The notes beneath the pieces are model-generated. The model was not told the origin of the DNA and searched no databases. It saw only the letters and a program-made list of their open reading frames with translations. Both the position numbers and the translations under genes were made by a program. This document shows positions 1 to 9,837 of a stretch of DNA of 37,404 nucleotides, in pieces. Positions within the stretch are counted from its first letter, which is position 1, and each line of letters starts with the position of its first letter. The stretch spans positions 1 through 37,404 of the forward strand of contig JAJYIF010000031.1 of NCBI GenBank assembly GCA_021790195.1. Direction: 5' to 3'. The stretch is from Nitrospirota bacterium. GTDB taxonomy: Bacteria; Nitrospirota; Thermodesulfovibrionia; Thermodesulfovibrionales; UBA9159.

Positions 1-460
1 CCGTTCCAGCTTGCACCACTTTCTCCTGTGACATAAACATTGCCGCTGCCGTCAACCGCTAGCCCGTCGCCCTCACCATAGCTTGACGAGCCGTAGAAGG
101 TGTGCCACTGGTATTCGCCGCTTGAGCTCAGTTTCAAAACAACGATGTCGCCGGCGCCGCTGTATGCATTAAGGGGACTCTGTCCCGATGGGCCGTTCCA
201 GCTTGCACCACTTTCTCCTGTGACATAAACATTGCCGCTGCCGTCAACCGCTATCCCATAGCCCGCATCATAGCCTGACGACGAGCCGTAGAAGGTGTGC
301 CACTGGTATGCGCCGCTTGAGTCCAGCTTCAAAACGAAGATGTCGTAATTGCCGCTGTAAGGATTCTTAGGGGCAGGCGATCCGAGGGAGACGGGGCCGT
401 TCCATGTCGCAAAACTATATCCTGTGACATAAACATTGCCGCTGCCGTCAACCGCTATCC
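1..460 (-). repeat. Near-identical DNA repeats encoding SBBP blades
   Basis: A block of about 60 bases at 1-60 recurs at 193-252 without change, and a diverged copy starts at 397. The spacings are 192 and 204 bases, both multiples of three, as expected for in-frame blade duplication. The copies encode the VDGSGNVYVTG segment of the propeller blade. Such identity at DNA level suggests recent duplication or gene conversion within the gene. Confidence 0.85.
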
Positions 461-1187
461 CATTGCCGTAATTATAGTTTGACGACCCGTAGAAGGTGTG
501 CCACTGGTATGTCGGGTCTATAATAAGGTCCCGGGTCCGGTCGTATTCTCCCACTTTGAAACCAACCTGTCCCTTGTCAAGCCTGAAGGCGACTTCTACG
601 GGTCTCCTCTTCCCTTCTATCTCCTGCCACGCAACCGGCTTGCTCTCCGTCATCCACCCCCGGTCCGTGGGAAGCTTTATCCTCAATGAGCCGTCTTTCC
701 GGAGCTCTGCTTCAGCGCTGTATTTAAGCCTTATATCACCCGCATCCGCTCCAGGCCTTATCCTGTATGCGCTCTCCGCTATCCCCCCTGCGGCGCCTTC
801 ATAACTTAAAGTGACCCCTTCCCATAGGTCCTGATACTCAACCCTGCCGAGACTCTGAAGCCCCTTCCCCTGGGCCTTGCCTGCCGATGTCACCTTAGGC
901 ATTACTCCTTTTGTCCCCATAAACTCAACACTAAGGAAACCAGCCGTGCTCACAAGATAGACCTTGTCGGGCTTAAAGCCCAGGATGTGGCCGCCAGCCC
1001 TGAATTGCAAGATGTCTTTTCCCAGCGGTACGGGGGTCGTATGGTCTAAAGGTCCAATGCCGGTAAAATTTACAGGGTGTACAGCCGGAAGGGACCCTCC
1101 CTGCCCTTTTACCCCTATTGCGGCAGATGCCGCAAACGGCGCAAAGATCAGCGCATAACACAAAAATAAAATGGCTGCTTTTTTCAT
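1..1187 (-). CDS. Secreted SBBP-repeat (beta-propeller) protein, C-terminal part beyond the window
   Basis: The reading frame opens at the ATG at 1187 with a good Shine-Dalgarno (GGGAGG, 7 bases upstream) and stays open to base 1, so about 395 residues are visible and the C-terminus is missing. The N-terminus is a Sec signal peptide (MKKAAILFL..., Ala-rich cleavage region near residue 23). A globular region follows to about residue 230, resembling the domain that precedes SBBP repeats. From about residue 235, repeats of 64-68 residues begin, each with YQWHTFYGSS, then VDGSGNVYVTG, then WNGP. Three copies are seen before the edge. SBBP repeats form beta-propeller blades in exported or surface proteins; the ligand and function are unknown. 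It is transcribed alone, away from the MFS gene. Identification of the repeat family is firm; the role is not. Confidence 0.85.
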   Translation of the reverse strand, partial: MKKAAILFLCYALIFAPFAASAAIGVKGQGGSLPAVHPVNFTGIGPLDHTTPVPLGKDILQFRAGGHILGFKPDKVYLVSTAGFLSVEFMGTKGVMPKVTSAGKAQGKGLQSLGRVEYQDLWEGVTLSYEGAAGGIAESAYRIRPGADAGDIRLKYSAEAELRKDGSLRIKLPTDRGWMTESKPVAWQEIEGKRRPVEVAFRLDKGQVGFKVGEYDRTRDLIIDPTYQWHTFYGSSNYNYGNGIAVDGSGNVYVTGYSFATWNGPVSLGSPAPKNPYSGNYDIFVLKLDSSGAYQWHTFYGSSSGYDAGYGIAVDGSGNVYVTGESGASWNGPSGQSPLNAYSGAGDIVVLKLSSSGEYQWHTFYGSSSYGEGDGLAVDGSGNVYVTGESGASWN

Positions 1188-1265
1188 TGCTTGTCCTCCC
1201 GATAATAAGTAAGCTTCAAGTTTGTAACTTCAGCGTTAATATCTATATGTATTGAGAATACCAGA

Positions 1266-1294
1266 ATACTATGGTATCTCATTCTTATTGTCAA
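1266..1294 (-). promoter_or_regulatory. Sigma-70 promoter for the SBBP gene with an overlapping operator-like palindrome
   Basis: On the minus strand there is a perfect -35 TTGACA (1289-1294), a 17-base spacer and a -10 TAGTAT (1266-1271). This predicts a leader of about 70 bases before the ATG at 1187. An inverted repeat ATACCA-N8-TGGTAT (1258-1277), with flanking GAG/CTC, covers the -10, which is a usual place for a repressor site. A second palindrome, GTGACC-N7-GGTCAC (1302-1320), lies just upstream of the -35. Confidence 0.6.
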
Positions 1295-1385
1295 GAGTAA
1301 AGTGACCCATATGTGGTCACGGTCGGAGCGCAAGTTGACCGATTCCCTGCCGCAACCCGAAGGAAGCTTTTTGAACCGGATAGCG

Positions 1386-1451
1386 AGCCTGCCTGACGGC
1401 AGACAGGCCTGCCTACCGGACAGGCAGGCGCATTCTTAGCAGCTTGCTGCG
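1386..1451. repeat. REP-like cluster of GC-rich palindromes
   Basis: Two or three adjacent hairpins are packed here. They include GCCTGCCT/AGGCAGGC around a 7-base loop (1411-1429) and GCAGC-TT-GCTGC (1439-1450). The 16-base core CTACCGGACAGGCAGG at 1413-1428 occurs again, inverted, at 23214-23229 after fdhA. The location between genes and the palindromic structure fit a dispersed repetitive extragenic element. Confidence 0.55.
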
Positions 1452-1685
1452 ATGTCCTTCATCCCCGCGCAGTAGATTGCCTGGGCACTATTTCCCTTCA
1501 GCAGAAATCTACTCTTGCTTCCTGTTCCGATTCTGCAAACTCGGGGAGGGGAGGTCGCACGCGATAGCAATCGGCAGGTTGTTTCTCCCTGGTTGTAACC
1601 TTGCCATGTATCAAAAAGGCAACAGGTTAGACTTCAGGAAGGAACTCCTGGCGCAATTGCCAGTGCGCGATAAGTTGTAATGATC

Positions 1686-2927
1686 TTAATGCGTCGTCTG
1701 CGGTCTTTTCAGAAAAGCGGTGAGCAGTATCGCAATCGCAGCAAAAGCCGCCGCCATATAAAAGCTTCCCGAAAAGCTGCCCGTCTTTTCTGCTAACATT
1801 CCCGCCACCGCAGGCCCTATGATTTGCCCGAATCCGAAGATAAATGTCACAAAGCCGAATGCCTGTCCGGCCCTATGGGCGCCGAAATAATCGCCTACGG
1901 CCGCGGCCATTATCGACGGTATGCTCCAGGCGACGATGCCGTAAAAGCCTATCGACAGATAAAGGAAAAGGCCCGGAAGTTTCGTGGCGACCAGAAGATA
2001 TGAAATCATCTGGAGGAAGAAGACAGCCATCAGCCCGGCCTTCCTTCCCAGTCTGTCCGAAAGCGTTCCGAAGACCGGACCGGAAAAGAGACTTAGAAAC
2101 CCGACCCATGACCAGAAATTTCCGGCAATAGATTCTGAAAAGCCGCGCTCCTTTACAAGGGTCGTGACAATAAAGGTGGCGTAAATGACATATGTATAAC
2201 CAAAGAGGAAGTATATCGCTCCCAGGTGATAGATAACCTTCTTCTTATGAAGTCTCGCCTTCATCTTATCTATGGCCTCCGAATAGAAAGGCGCAGAGGC
2301 CCCGCTTCCTATCGGCCTCAGTCCCTTCTCATCAGGCCTGTTTCTTATGAGGATGAGACTTATGAAGGCGATGACCAGCACTGTGCATCCGAGTGCCAGC
2401 CAGCTCGTGCGCCATCCCCCGGGACCGACGACTCTGTTGACGAAGGGAATCAGCTTTCCGGAAAGGACGATGGCAAAGCCGCTTCCGATGACAATGAATC
2501 CCGCGGCCTTTCCCCTGATCGTGCTCTCAAACCAATGCGAGACAAGGCCCATCACCGGAACGTTCGAAGCGCCGCTTCCGATGCCTGTCAGGAAATAGAG
2601 GGCGAGCACCGAGTTGAAGCTCTTGGCCCTGCTCACGAGTATCATCGAAAACCCGACCAGAAGCAGTGCAAGGAAGATGAGCTTCCGCGCCCCTATTTTT
2701 AGTGCGAGGGAGCCGCTGACCAGCACCGAAGCGAGATAGCCCAGGAAATTCCCCGTGCTGATGAAACCCATTTGAGAATAGGTAAGATTAAGAGTCGTGG
2801 CCATCGAGGGCAGGAGCATTCCGAGGGCGAAACGCCCCAAGCCGAGACAGGCGAATATGCAGAGGGTCCCCGTAAAGACGACGACCCAGCCGTAATGGAA
2901 AGGAAGGTGACTATTCGAGTTCTGCAT
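1686..2927 (-). CDS. Major facilitator superfamily transporter
   Basis: The 413-residue protein is of normal length for an MFS permease and shows about twelve hydrophobic spans, beginning right after a short N-terminus (FHYGWVVVFTG). The loop after the second span carries the MFS-type basic motif (KIGARK), and the matching second-half loop has SDRLGRKAG. These features place it in the MFS; the substrate cannot be read from sequence. Its layout resembles the YbfB/YjiJ or oxalate/formate antiporter-like groups. It lies 56 bases downstream of bioF on the same strand, so the two are probably cotranscribed. Transport of a biotin precursor or related acid is a guess from context only. Confidence 0.8.
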   Translation of the reverse strand: MQNSNSHLPFHYGWVVVFTGTLCIFACLGLGRFALGMLLPSMATTLNLTYSQMGFISTGNFLGYLASVLVSGSLALKIGARKLIFLALLLVGFSMILVSRAKSFNSVLALYFLTGIGSGASNVPVMGLVSHWFESTIRGKAAGFIVIGSGFAIVLSGKLIPFVNRVVGPGGWRTSWLALGCTVLVIAFISLILIRNRPDEKGLRPIGSGASAPFYSEAIDKMKARLHKKKVIYHLGAIYFLFGYTYVIYATFIVTTLVKERGFSESIAGNFWSWVGFLSLFSGPVFGTLSDRLGRKAGLMAVFFLQMISYLLVATKLPGLFLYLSIGFYGIVAWSIPSIMAAAVGDYFGAHRAGQAFGFVTFIFGFGQIIGPAVAGMLAEKTGSFSGSFYMAAAFAAIAILLTAFLKRPQTTH

Positions 2928-2983
2928 CTAGGAATATACCATTGTCCCGGTTAAATACAAAAGGGAAGTGGAGGCGGAGGAGG

Positions 2984-4147
2984 CTAGATCTTCACGGAGG
3001 GCAGAGCGTCGGCAAGCATCGCAATATCCTCTTCCGAATGCTCCGCCGTGACGGTTATCCGCACTCTCGGCGTCTTCACCGTCGGCGGTCTTATTGCGGG
3101 GGCATATATGCCTTTTTCATAGAGATGCCGGGAGAGCCTCAACGCCTCTTCGACGCTATCTACTCTCAAGGGGATGACGGGAGTTCCGCTTCCCCCTGTG
3201 TCATATCCCTTCATCTTCAACATGCCGACCGTTTGATTGCGGTTCTTCCAGAGTTGCAGAACCAGCTTTGGTGTCGTCTCTATGAGTTCTATAGCCCTCA
3301 GCGCCGCTGCGACCGAACAGGCCGGGACAGCCGTTGAGAACATGAAAGACCTTGCTGAATTTGTCAGCCATTCGATAATGTTTCTGCTTCCTGCGATGAA
3401 TGCCCCGAAGGAGCCGAGTGCTTTTGATAGAGTACCCATTTGTATTATCCAGGGTTCAGGGCAGATGCCGAAGTGAGCAAGGGCGCCCCTGCCGCTTCCG
3501 AGAACTCCCGTGCCGTGAGCGTCATCTAAATAAAGAAGTGTTGAATGTTGGCTGTCGGGTTTTGAGTTTTGAGCAAGACAAATATTATAAATATCTCTTA
3601 AAGGGGCGATATCTCCGTCCATGCTGAAGACGGTGTCTGTTAGGACAACTTTCCTGCGCCCATTTTCTTTTTCCATGAGATATGAAAGGTGCTCTGCGTC
3701 TCTGTGCCTATAAATGATGGTCTTCGCCTTGCTCAGCCTGCAGCCGTCCACAATGCTTGCATGATTCAGCTCATCGCTGAAAATGACGTCGCCCTCCTCT
3801 GCGAGGGCGGAGATTGTCCCGGTGTTTGCCGCGTATCCGCTGTTGAAAATAAGGGCGGCTTCTGTTCCTTTGAGTCCGGCGATTTTTTCTTCGAGCATCC
3901 TGTGCAAGCTGCTCCCGCCTGCCAAAAGCCTCGAAGCGCCTCCCCCGAATCCGAATTCGTTCATGGCCGTGGCTGCTGCGCGCACGACATCAGGATGGCC
4001 TGCAAGACTGAGATAATCGTTGGACGCAAAATTGAGGAATTCTCTGCCTTCTAAGAATATGTGCGCCCCCTGTTTCGAAGCGCGGTCTATGACAGTGCGA
4101 TGCAGATTCCCGGCTCGCAACTCCTTAAGTTCCGGAGAGAACATCAT
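2984..4147 (-). CDS. bioF: 8-amino-7-oxononanoate synthase (BioF)
   Basis: This PLP-dependent alpha-oxoamine synthase of 387 residues condenses pimeloyl-ACP/CoA with L-alanine in biotin synthesis in the cytosol. Visible motifs are FASNDYLSLAGHP near residue 40, NHASIVDG near 128, the cofactor-binding DDAHGTGVLG near 208 and the Schiff-base lysine K242 in GTLSKALGSFG. The glycine C-acetyltransferase (kbl) is the close alternative, but the HASIVDG and DDAHGTGVLG context favours BioF. Residues 192-202 (AQNSKPDSQHS) are an extra segment just before the DDAHG strand, encoded by degenerate heptanucleotide repeats. No other bio genes are next to it. The start has no strong Shine-Dalgarno. Confidence 0.88.
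   Translation of the reverse strand: MMFSPELKELRAGNLHRTVIDRASKQGAHIFLEGREFLNFASNDYLSLAGHPDVVRAAATAMNEFGFGGGASRLLAGGSSLHRMLEEKIAGLKGTEAALIFNSGYAANTGTISALAEEGDVIFSDELNHASIVDGCRLSKAKTIIYRHRDAEHLSYLMEKENGRRKVVLTDTVFSMDGDIAPLRDIYNICLAQNSKPDSQHSTLLYLDDAHGTGVLGSGRGALAHFGICPEPWIIQMGTLSKALGSFGAFIAGSRNIIEWLTNSARSFMFSTAVPACSVAAALRAIELIETTPKLVLQLWKNRNQTVGMLKMKGYDTGGSGTPVIPLRVDSVEEALRLSRHLYEKGIYAPAIRPPTVKTPRVRITVTAEHSEEDIAMLADALPSVKI
3540..3574. repeat. Five degenerate heptanucleotide repeats inside bioF
   Basis: Plus-strand units read GTTGAAT, GTTGGCT, GTCGGGT, TTTGAGT and TTTGAGC, head to tail. They coincide with the extra residues at 192-202 of BioF and with a local drop in GC. The reading frame is kept. 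Confidence 0.6.
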
Positions 4148-4219
4148 TTATGCTATCACAAGTTCATTAAAAATTTTAATTAATAGTTATGTTCCATTTA
4201 TAATTTCTGAAGATCGGCC

Positions 4220-4261
4220 ATTATCAAGGGTTTGCGGGCATCCGGTGCAAGCCCCGATAAT
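4220..4261. other. Long interrupted hairpin between bioF and the ATP synthase operon
   Basis: Arms ATTATC/GATAAT (4220-4225 and 4256-4261) enclose GGGTTTGC/GCAAGCCC (4228-4235 and 4247-4254, one G-U pair) around an 11-base loop. That gives 14 paired positions broken by a small internal loop. It lies upstream of the atp promoter and in the presumed leader region of bioF on the other strand. No T-run follows on the plus strand, so it is not a simple terminator there. It could be an operator or a leader RNA element. Confidence 0.5.
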
Positions 4262-4283
4262 CGACTTTATGCGGCCCTGCTTC

Positions 4284-4311
4284 TTGACAAGGTTTTTGTT
4301 CCTGTGATAAC
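4284..4311 (+). promoter_or_regulatory. Promoter of the ATP synthase operon
   Basis: A perfect -35 TTGACA (4284-4289), a 16-base spacer and an extended -10 TGT-GATAAC (-10 at 4306-4311) stand about 30 bases before the atpF' start codon. This is a housekeeping-type promoter, as expected for ATP synthase. Confidence 0.6.
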
Positions 4312-4347
4312 CTGCTTACGCTTGTAAATCAAGGAGGAGAAGCCAAA

Positions 4348-4770
4348 GTGTTAGACATTATCCCCAAATGGTTTGTTATCTTGCTCTTGAATTTTCTCGT
4401 TCTTCTTTATGTCCTCAACATCATCCTCTTCCGGCCGCTCATGAAGCTTTTCAAGGAGAGGGACAATTCGACAAGGGGCTCCATCGACGCAGCAAAGGAG
4501 ATGGACAAGAAAAGGGAAGAAGTGATCGCCGAGATGAACCGCGAGCTCAAGGAAGCGAGAAGCAAGGCGGCGGAGATCTTCGAGAATATGAGAAAAGAGG
4601 GGCTGAGCAATCAGAAGGAGATGCTCGAAGAGGCCAACAGGAACGCACGGGACCTTATAGAAAAGGCGAGGGCGGAATTGAAGACCGAGGCCCAGAATGC
4701 GAGACAGAAATTGCACTCGGATGTTGAGGCCTTCTCTGATGAGATAGTGAGGAAGCTGGTGAAGGTATGA
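4348..4770 (+). CDS. atpF': F1Fo ATP synthase subunit b' (stator)
   Basis: The 140-residue protein has one N-terminal membrane span (WFVILLLNFLVLLYVLNIILF) followed by a long charged coiled coil rich in E, K, R and A, the form of the b/b' peripheral stalk that ties F1 to Fo. The start is GTG at 4348 with the Shine-Dalgarno AAGGAGG at 4331-4337. Its stop overlaps the start of a second b-type gene, so the two probably form a b/b' heterodimer. It is the first gene of the operon; no a or c subunit genes precede it. Which of the two is called b or b' is a matter of convention. Confidence 0.85.
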   Translation: MLDIIPKWFVILLLNFLVLLYVLNIILFRPLMKLFKERDNSTRGSIDAAKEMDKKREEVIAEMNRELKEARSKAAEIFENMRKEGLSNQKEMLEEANRNARDLIEKARAELKTEAQNARQKLHSDVEAFSDEIVRKLVKV

Positions 4771-5372
4771 CGGGGAAAGTTCAAAGTTCAAGGTTCAAAG
4801 TTCAAAGCAGATTGCTTTCGGTTTTTTCATTTTGCATTTTTCAGTTTGTATTTGTGTCTCTTGCCTTTGCCGAGGAGGCGGCCGCTCATGAAAGCTTATT
4901 CGATGACTATAAGTGGAAGATCGTTAATTTTGCGATCCTCGTCGCCGTGCTCGTCTGGTTCCTGAAGAAGCCGCTGAAGGAATTCTTGAGGAAGAGGACC
5001 GAGACTATCGAGAAGACCCTGAAGGAGGCCACGGAAGCGAAGGAGCTTGCGCAGAAGGCGCTTGCAGCCGTCGAAGACAGACTGAAACTCAAGGACAAGG
5101 AGATACAGGAAATCCTTTCCCGTTCGCAAGGCTCCGCCGTGGGCGAAAAGGAGGCCTTGATCAAGCAGGGCGAACAGATGAAAGAGAAGATCCTTGAGCA
5201 GGCCAGGAACAATATAGACTACGAAGTGAGACTCGCGAAGGAGTCTATCAAGGCCGAGGCGGCCGGGATAGCCCTCGAACTTGCCGAGAAGAAGCTCAGG
5301 GACAAACTGACAAAGGAAGAACAGATCAGACTCATAGAAGAGTCCCTGAAAAGGATGGAGACGAAGAATTGA
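4767..5372 (+). CDS. atpF: F1Fo ATP synthase subunit b
   Basis: The 201-residue protein has a signal-like hydrophobic segment (residues 16-35), then a true membrane anchor (KIVNFAILVAVLVWFLKKPL), then a long coiled coil ending in the delta-binding region. An N-terminal signal-like segment before the anchor is common in this type of b subunit. The first residues (KVQSSRFKVQS) come from a heptanucleotide repeat and are probably not functional. The ATG at 4767 overlaps the stop of the preceding gene in an ATGA arrangement, implying translational coupling. A later internal start is possible if the repeat-encoded leader is not used. Confidence 0.85.
   Translation: MTGKVQSSRFKVQSRLLSVFSFCIFQFVFVSLAFAEEAAAHESLFDDYKWKIVNFAILVAVLVWFLKKPLKEFLRKRTETIEKTLKEATEAKELAQKALAAVEDRLKLKDKEIQEILSRSQGSAVGEKEALIKQGEQMKEKILEQARNNIDYEVRLAKESIKAEAAGIALELAEKKLRDKLTKEEQIRLIEESLKRMETKN
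4777..4807 (+). repeat. Heptanucleotide tandem repeat (AAGTTCA) at the 5' end of atpF
   Basis: Four units follow each other (AAGTTCA, AAGTTCA, AGGTTCA, AAGTTCA) and then AAG. They begin ten bases after the atpF start codon and are translated as KVQSSRFKVQS. The composition differs from the surrounding GC-rich coding DNA. Confidence 0.8.
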
Positions 5373-5908
5373 GACGCCAGCAGGCTGTGAAACGTTACGC
5401 AAAGATGTTTTTCAACACCATCGAGGTGGATGCGGTCCCCAAGGCGCTGGACGAACTTGCGGTCGTCGGCAGAGTCATGGATAAAAGCCCGCATTTCAGG
5501 GGGCTCCTCGAAAACCCTCTTTTCAGCGGTGCGGACAGGGAGAAGGCCGTAAAGCAGGTCTCAGGGAAGATAGGGGTCTCCGACTCCACCGCCAAGTTTG
5601 TCCTCTATCTCTCGGAACAGATGGCGGTCTCGCAGCTCGACAGGGTTATACAGACCCTTACCGCCCTGTATCTTGAAAAGAAGAAGAGGGCGAAGGCCAC
5701 TGTAGTGCTTCCGGTGGACACGGGCAAGAGGTACGACGATTTCCTGAAGCCTTCACTGAAGAAATTGACCGGCAGAGAGGTGGACCTGGAGTATGTTGTG
5801 GATCCTTCTCTCCTGGGCGGTGTTGTTATAAAGGTCGGCAGTACGCTGTACGACAGTAGTTTAAGAGGCCAGTTGCGGCTTTTGAAAGATGATCTAATAA
5901 AGGGGTGA
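5369..5908 (+). CDS. atpH: F1Fo ATP synthase subunit delta
   Basis: The 179-residue cytosolic protein matches the delta/OSCP family in length and layout: an N-terminal helical domain starting [15 protein letters not shown], and a C-terminal region ending in the family-typical [20 protein letters not shown]. It links the b stalk to the top of F1. The start is a TTG at 5369 overlapping the stop of atpF (TTGA), so it is likely translationally coupled. Confidence 0.92.
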   Translation: MRRQQAVKRYAKMFFNTIEVDAVPKALDELAVVGRVMDKSPHFRGLLENPLFSGADREKAVKQVSGKIGVSDSTAKFVLYLSEQMAVSQLDRVIQTLTALYLEKKKRAKATVVLPVDTGKRYDDFLKPSLKKLTGREVDLEYVVDPSLLGGVVIKVGSTLYDSSLRGQLRLLKDDLIKG

Positions 5909-5912
5909 TGTC

Positions 5913-7421
5913 ATGGAAATCAATGTCGCAGAGATAAGTGAACTGTTAAAGAAGCAGATAACGGATTTTGAAAAGAAGGTGGATGTCAGCGAGATCGGTA
6001 CGGTGATCTCTGTCGGCGATGGTATCGCCAGGGTCTACGGTCTCGAGAAGTGTATGGCCTCCGAGCTTCTCGAATTCCCGAACGGTATAATGGGCATGGC
6101 CCTTAACCTCGAGGAAGACACGGTCGGCGCGGTCCTCTTCGGCGAAGATTCGCTGATCCATGAAGGGGACATAGTGAAGCGCACCGGAAGGATCATGTCG
6201 GTGCCGGTCGGAGAGGCCATGAGAGGCAGGGTCGTGAACGCAATCGGCCAGCCCATCGACGGCAAGGGCCCCATCAACACCAAGGAGACCAGGATAGTCG
6301 ACGTCGTGGCCCCCGGTATCGTCGACAGGCAGCCTGTTGCAGAGCCGATGCAGACCGGCCTGAAGGCCATCGATTCCATGATACCCATCGGGCGGGGACA
6401 GAGAGAGCTTATCATCGGCGACCGCCAGACAGGAAAGACGGCAGTGGCGATCGACGCGATCATCAACCAGAAGGGCGGCGACGTCACCTGCATATATGTT
6501 GCAGTCGGACAGAAACGCGCCAATATCGCCCGCGTCATGAAGACCCTTGAGGAAAACGGCGCCATGGAGCATACGATCATCGTTTCCGCGACCGCAAGCG
6601 AGCCGGCCCCCCTTCAGTATATCGCCCCTTACACAGGCTGCGCGATCGGCGAGTATTTCAGGGACGGCGGAAAGCATGCGCTGATAATATACGATGACCT
6701 CAGCAAGCAGGCGACCGCTTACAGACAGCTCTCGCTGCTGCTCAGGCGTCCGCCGGGACGTGAGGCGTTCCCCGGAGACGTTTTCTACCTGCATTCGAGA
6801 CTGCTCGAAAGGGCCGCAAAGCTTTCGAAGGACCTGGGAGGCGGTTCTCTTACTGCGCTTCCTATAATAGAGACCCAGGCAGGCGACGTTTCGGGTTACA
6901 TCCCTACAAATGTTATTTCGATCACAGACGGACAGATATATCTGGAGCCCGAGCTTTTCTATGCGGGCGTCAGACCTGCGGTCAACGTCGGTCTCTCGGT
7001 AAGCCGCGTCGGCGGCGCTGCGCAGACCAAGGCCATGAAACAGGTGGCAGGCACCCTGCGTCTGACTATGGCCCAGTTCCGCGAGCTGGCGGCATTTGCC
7101 CAGTTCGGCTCCGATCTCGACAAGGCCACCCTGGAGCAGATCGAGCGAGGCAAGAGGATGGTTGAACTCCTCAAGCAGGACCAGTTTGTGCCGATGACTA
7201 TGGAAGACCAGGTTTCGATAATATTCGCGGGAACTCAGGGCCACCTTGACGACGTGCCTGTGGAGGCGGTCAGGAAGTTCGAGACCGAATTCCTGCGCTT
7301 CATGGCTGACCGTAAGGCCGATGTCAAGAAGGCGCTTGGAGAAAAGAAGGCCATCGACGACGATATCAAGGCCAAGCTGACCCAGGCGATAGAAGAATTC
7401 AAGAAAGGATTCCAGGCGTAA
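5913..7421 (+). CDS. atpA: F1Fo ATP synthase subunit alpha
   Basis: The 502-residue protein is of family length. It has the Walker A GDRQTGKT near residue 170, the beta-barrel N-terminal domain, the signature [17 protein letters not shown], and a helical C-terminal domain. It forms the non-catalytic nucleotide sites of the F1 head together with beta. A GGGGTGAT Shine-Dalgarno lies just before the ATG, four bases after atpH ends. Confidence 0.97.
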   Translation: MEINVAEISELLKKQITDFEKKVDVSEIGTVISVGDGIARVYGLEKCMASELLEFPNGIMGMALNLEEDTVGAVLFGEDSLIHEGDIVKRTGRIMSVPVGEAMRGRVVNAIGQPIDGKGPINTKETRIVDVVAPGIVDRQPVAEPMQTGLKAIDSMIPIGRGQRELIIGDRQTGKTAVAIDAIINQKGGDVTCIYVAVGQKRANIARVMKTLEENGAMEHTIIVSATASEPAPLQYIAPYTGCAIGEYFRDGGKHALIIYDDLSKQATAYRQLSLLLRRPPGREAFPGDVFYLHSRLLERAAKLSKDLGGGSLTALPIIETQAGDVSGYIPTNVISITDGQIYLEPELFYAGVRPAVNVGLSVSRVGGAAQTKAMKQVAGTLRLTMAQFRELAAFAQFGSDLDKATLEQIERGKRMVELLKQDQFVPMTMEDQVSIIFAGTQGHLDDVPVEAVRKFETEFLRFMADRKADVKKALGEKKAIDDDIKAKLTQAIEEFKKGFQA

Positions 7422-8294
7422 ATGCCTACACTAAGAGACATAAAGAGAAGAATCAAGGCCGTCCAGAGCACCAGCAAGATCACTAAGGCCATGAAGATGG
7501 TGGCCGCGGCTAAATTCAGGAAGGCCCAGCAGAGGATGTTCGAGATGAGGCCTTATGCCGACAAGATGAATTCCGTGCTCTCGATCCTTGCGGGTATGAC
7601 CGAGGGAGAAGTGCATCCCCTCCTTGTGGTCCGTCCCAGAAAGACTGTGGAGGTCCTGGTGATTACCAGCGACAGGGGGCTCTGCGGCGCCTTCAATACC
7701 AATATCCTGAAGGCGGCTATGAGACATGTCGCCGAGTTAAAGAACCAGGGCTTCGAGGTAAGCGTCAGCTCGGTTGGGAGAAAGGCAAATGATTATTATA
7801 AACGCAGAAACATTGTACGGCGCAAATCCTGGTCGGGCATTTCAGGGAAGATTTCCTACGCCAGCGCGCAGGAGATCGCAGGCGATGTCATCGAGAGCTA
7901 TATAAATGAGACGGTCGATGAAGTAGTGCTCATCTATAATGAGTTCAAGTCAGTGGTCGCTCAAAAGGTGATAATCAAGACGATCCTGCCTATAGGGTCC
8001 ATAGAGGAAACAGGCGTAGAAGCACTTCCCACGGCGATCTTTCTGTATGAACCTACGCAGCAAGAGGTCTTCAGCAGACTTCTCCCCAAGAATATAGAGA
8101 TACAGATATTCCGCGCGCTTCTGGAATCGCAGGCGTCGGAAGAGGCCGCCAGGATGTCGGCGATGGAGAACGCAACCAAGGCAGCCAATGATATGATCGG
8201 CAGTCTTACACTCCAATTCAATAAGGCGAGACAGGCTGCCATTACGAAAGAGCTCATGGATATCGTCGGCGGCGTTGAGGCGTTGAAAGGGTAG
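7422..8294 (+). CDS. atpG: F1Fo ATP synthase subunit gamma
   Basis: The 290-residue central rotor shaft is recognised by the N-terminal helix (PTLRDIKRRIKAVQSTSKITKAMKMV), the SDRGLCGAFN motif, and the C-terminal helix with TLQFNKARQAAITKELMDIVGG. The ATG follows the atpA stop directly. A 121-base gap with inverted repeats separates it from atpD, unusual in an otherwise compact operon. Confidence 0.96.
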   Translation: MPTLRDIKRRIKAVQSTSKITKAMKMVAAAKFRKAQQRMFEMRPYADKMNSVLSILAGMTEGEVHPLLVVRPRKTVEVLVITSDRGLCGAFNTNILKAAMRHVAELKNQGFEVSVSSVGRKANDYYKRRNIVRRKSWSGISGKISYASAQEIAGDVIESYINETVDEVVLIYNEFKSVVAQKVIIKTILPIGSIEETGVEALPTAIFLYEPTQQEVFSRLLPKNIEIQIFRALLESQASEEAARMSAMENATKAANDMIGSLTLQFNKARQAAITKELMDIVGGVEALKG

Positions 8295-8310
8295 GTAAGA
8301 TTCAGAGCAT

Positions 8311-9831
<1,521 letters not shown>

Positions 9832-9837
9832 AACTTT

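Larger units (their letters stand above)
1201..1685. other. Gene-free interval between the SBBP gene and the MFS gene
   Basis: Beyond the promoter/operator at 1254-1320 and the palindromic repeat at 1386-1451 I find no convincing gene. A 78-codon open frame at 1444-1680 has no start context and no recognisable product. An inverted repeat, AGTAGATT (near 1470) and AATCTACT (near 1512), and a small CTGGC/GCCAG hairpin near 1650 lie in this stretch. The MFS gene ends at 1686, and no classical terminator with a T-run is visible after it. Confidence 0.5.

Noticed and set aside
193-460. CRISPR-like or tandem repeat array at the left edge
   Set aside because: The units are 192-204 bases long, in frame and coding, so they are protein repeats.
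1444-1680. 78-codon open frame in the gap before the MFS gene
   Set aside because: There is no ribosome site and no recognisable features, and it overlaps a palindromic repeat.
5946-7244. 432-codon open frame antisense to atpA
   Set aside because: It is a shadow of atpA: low-complexity, His/Asp/Arg-rich translation without domains.
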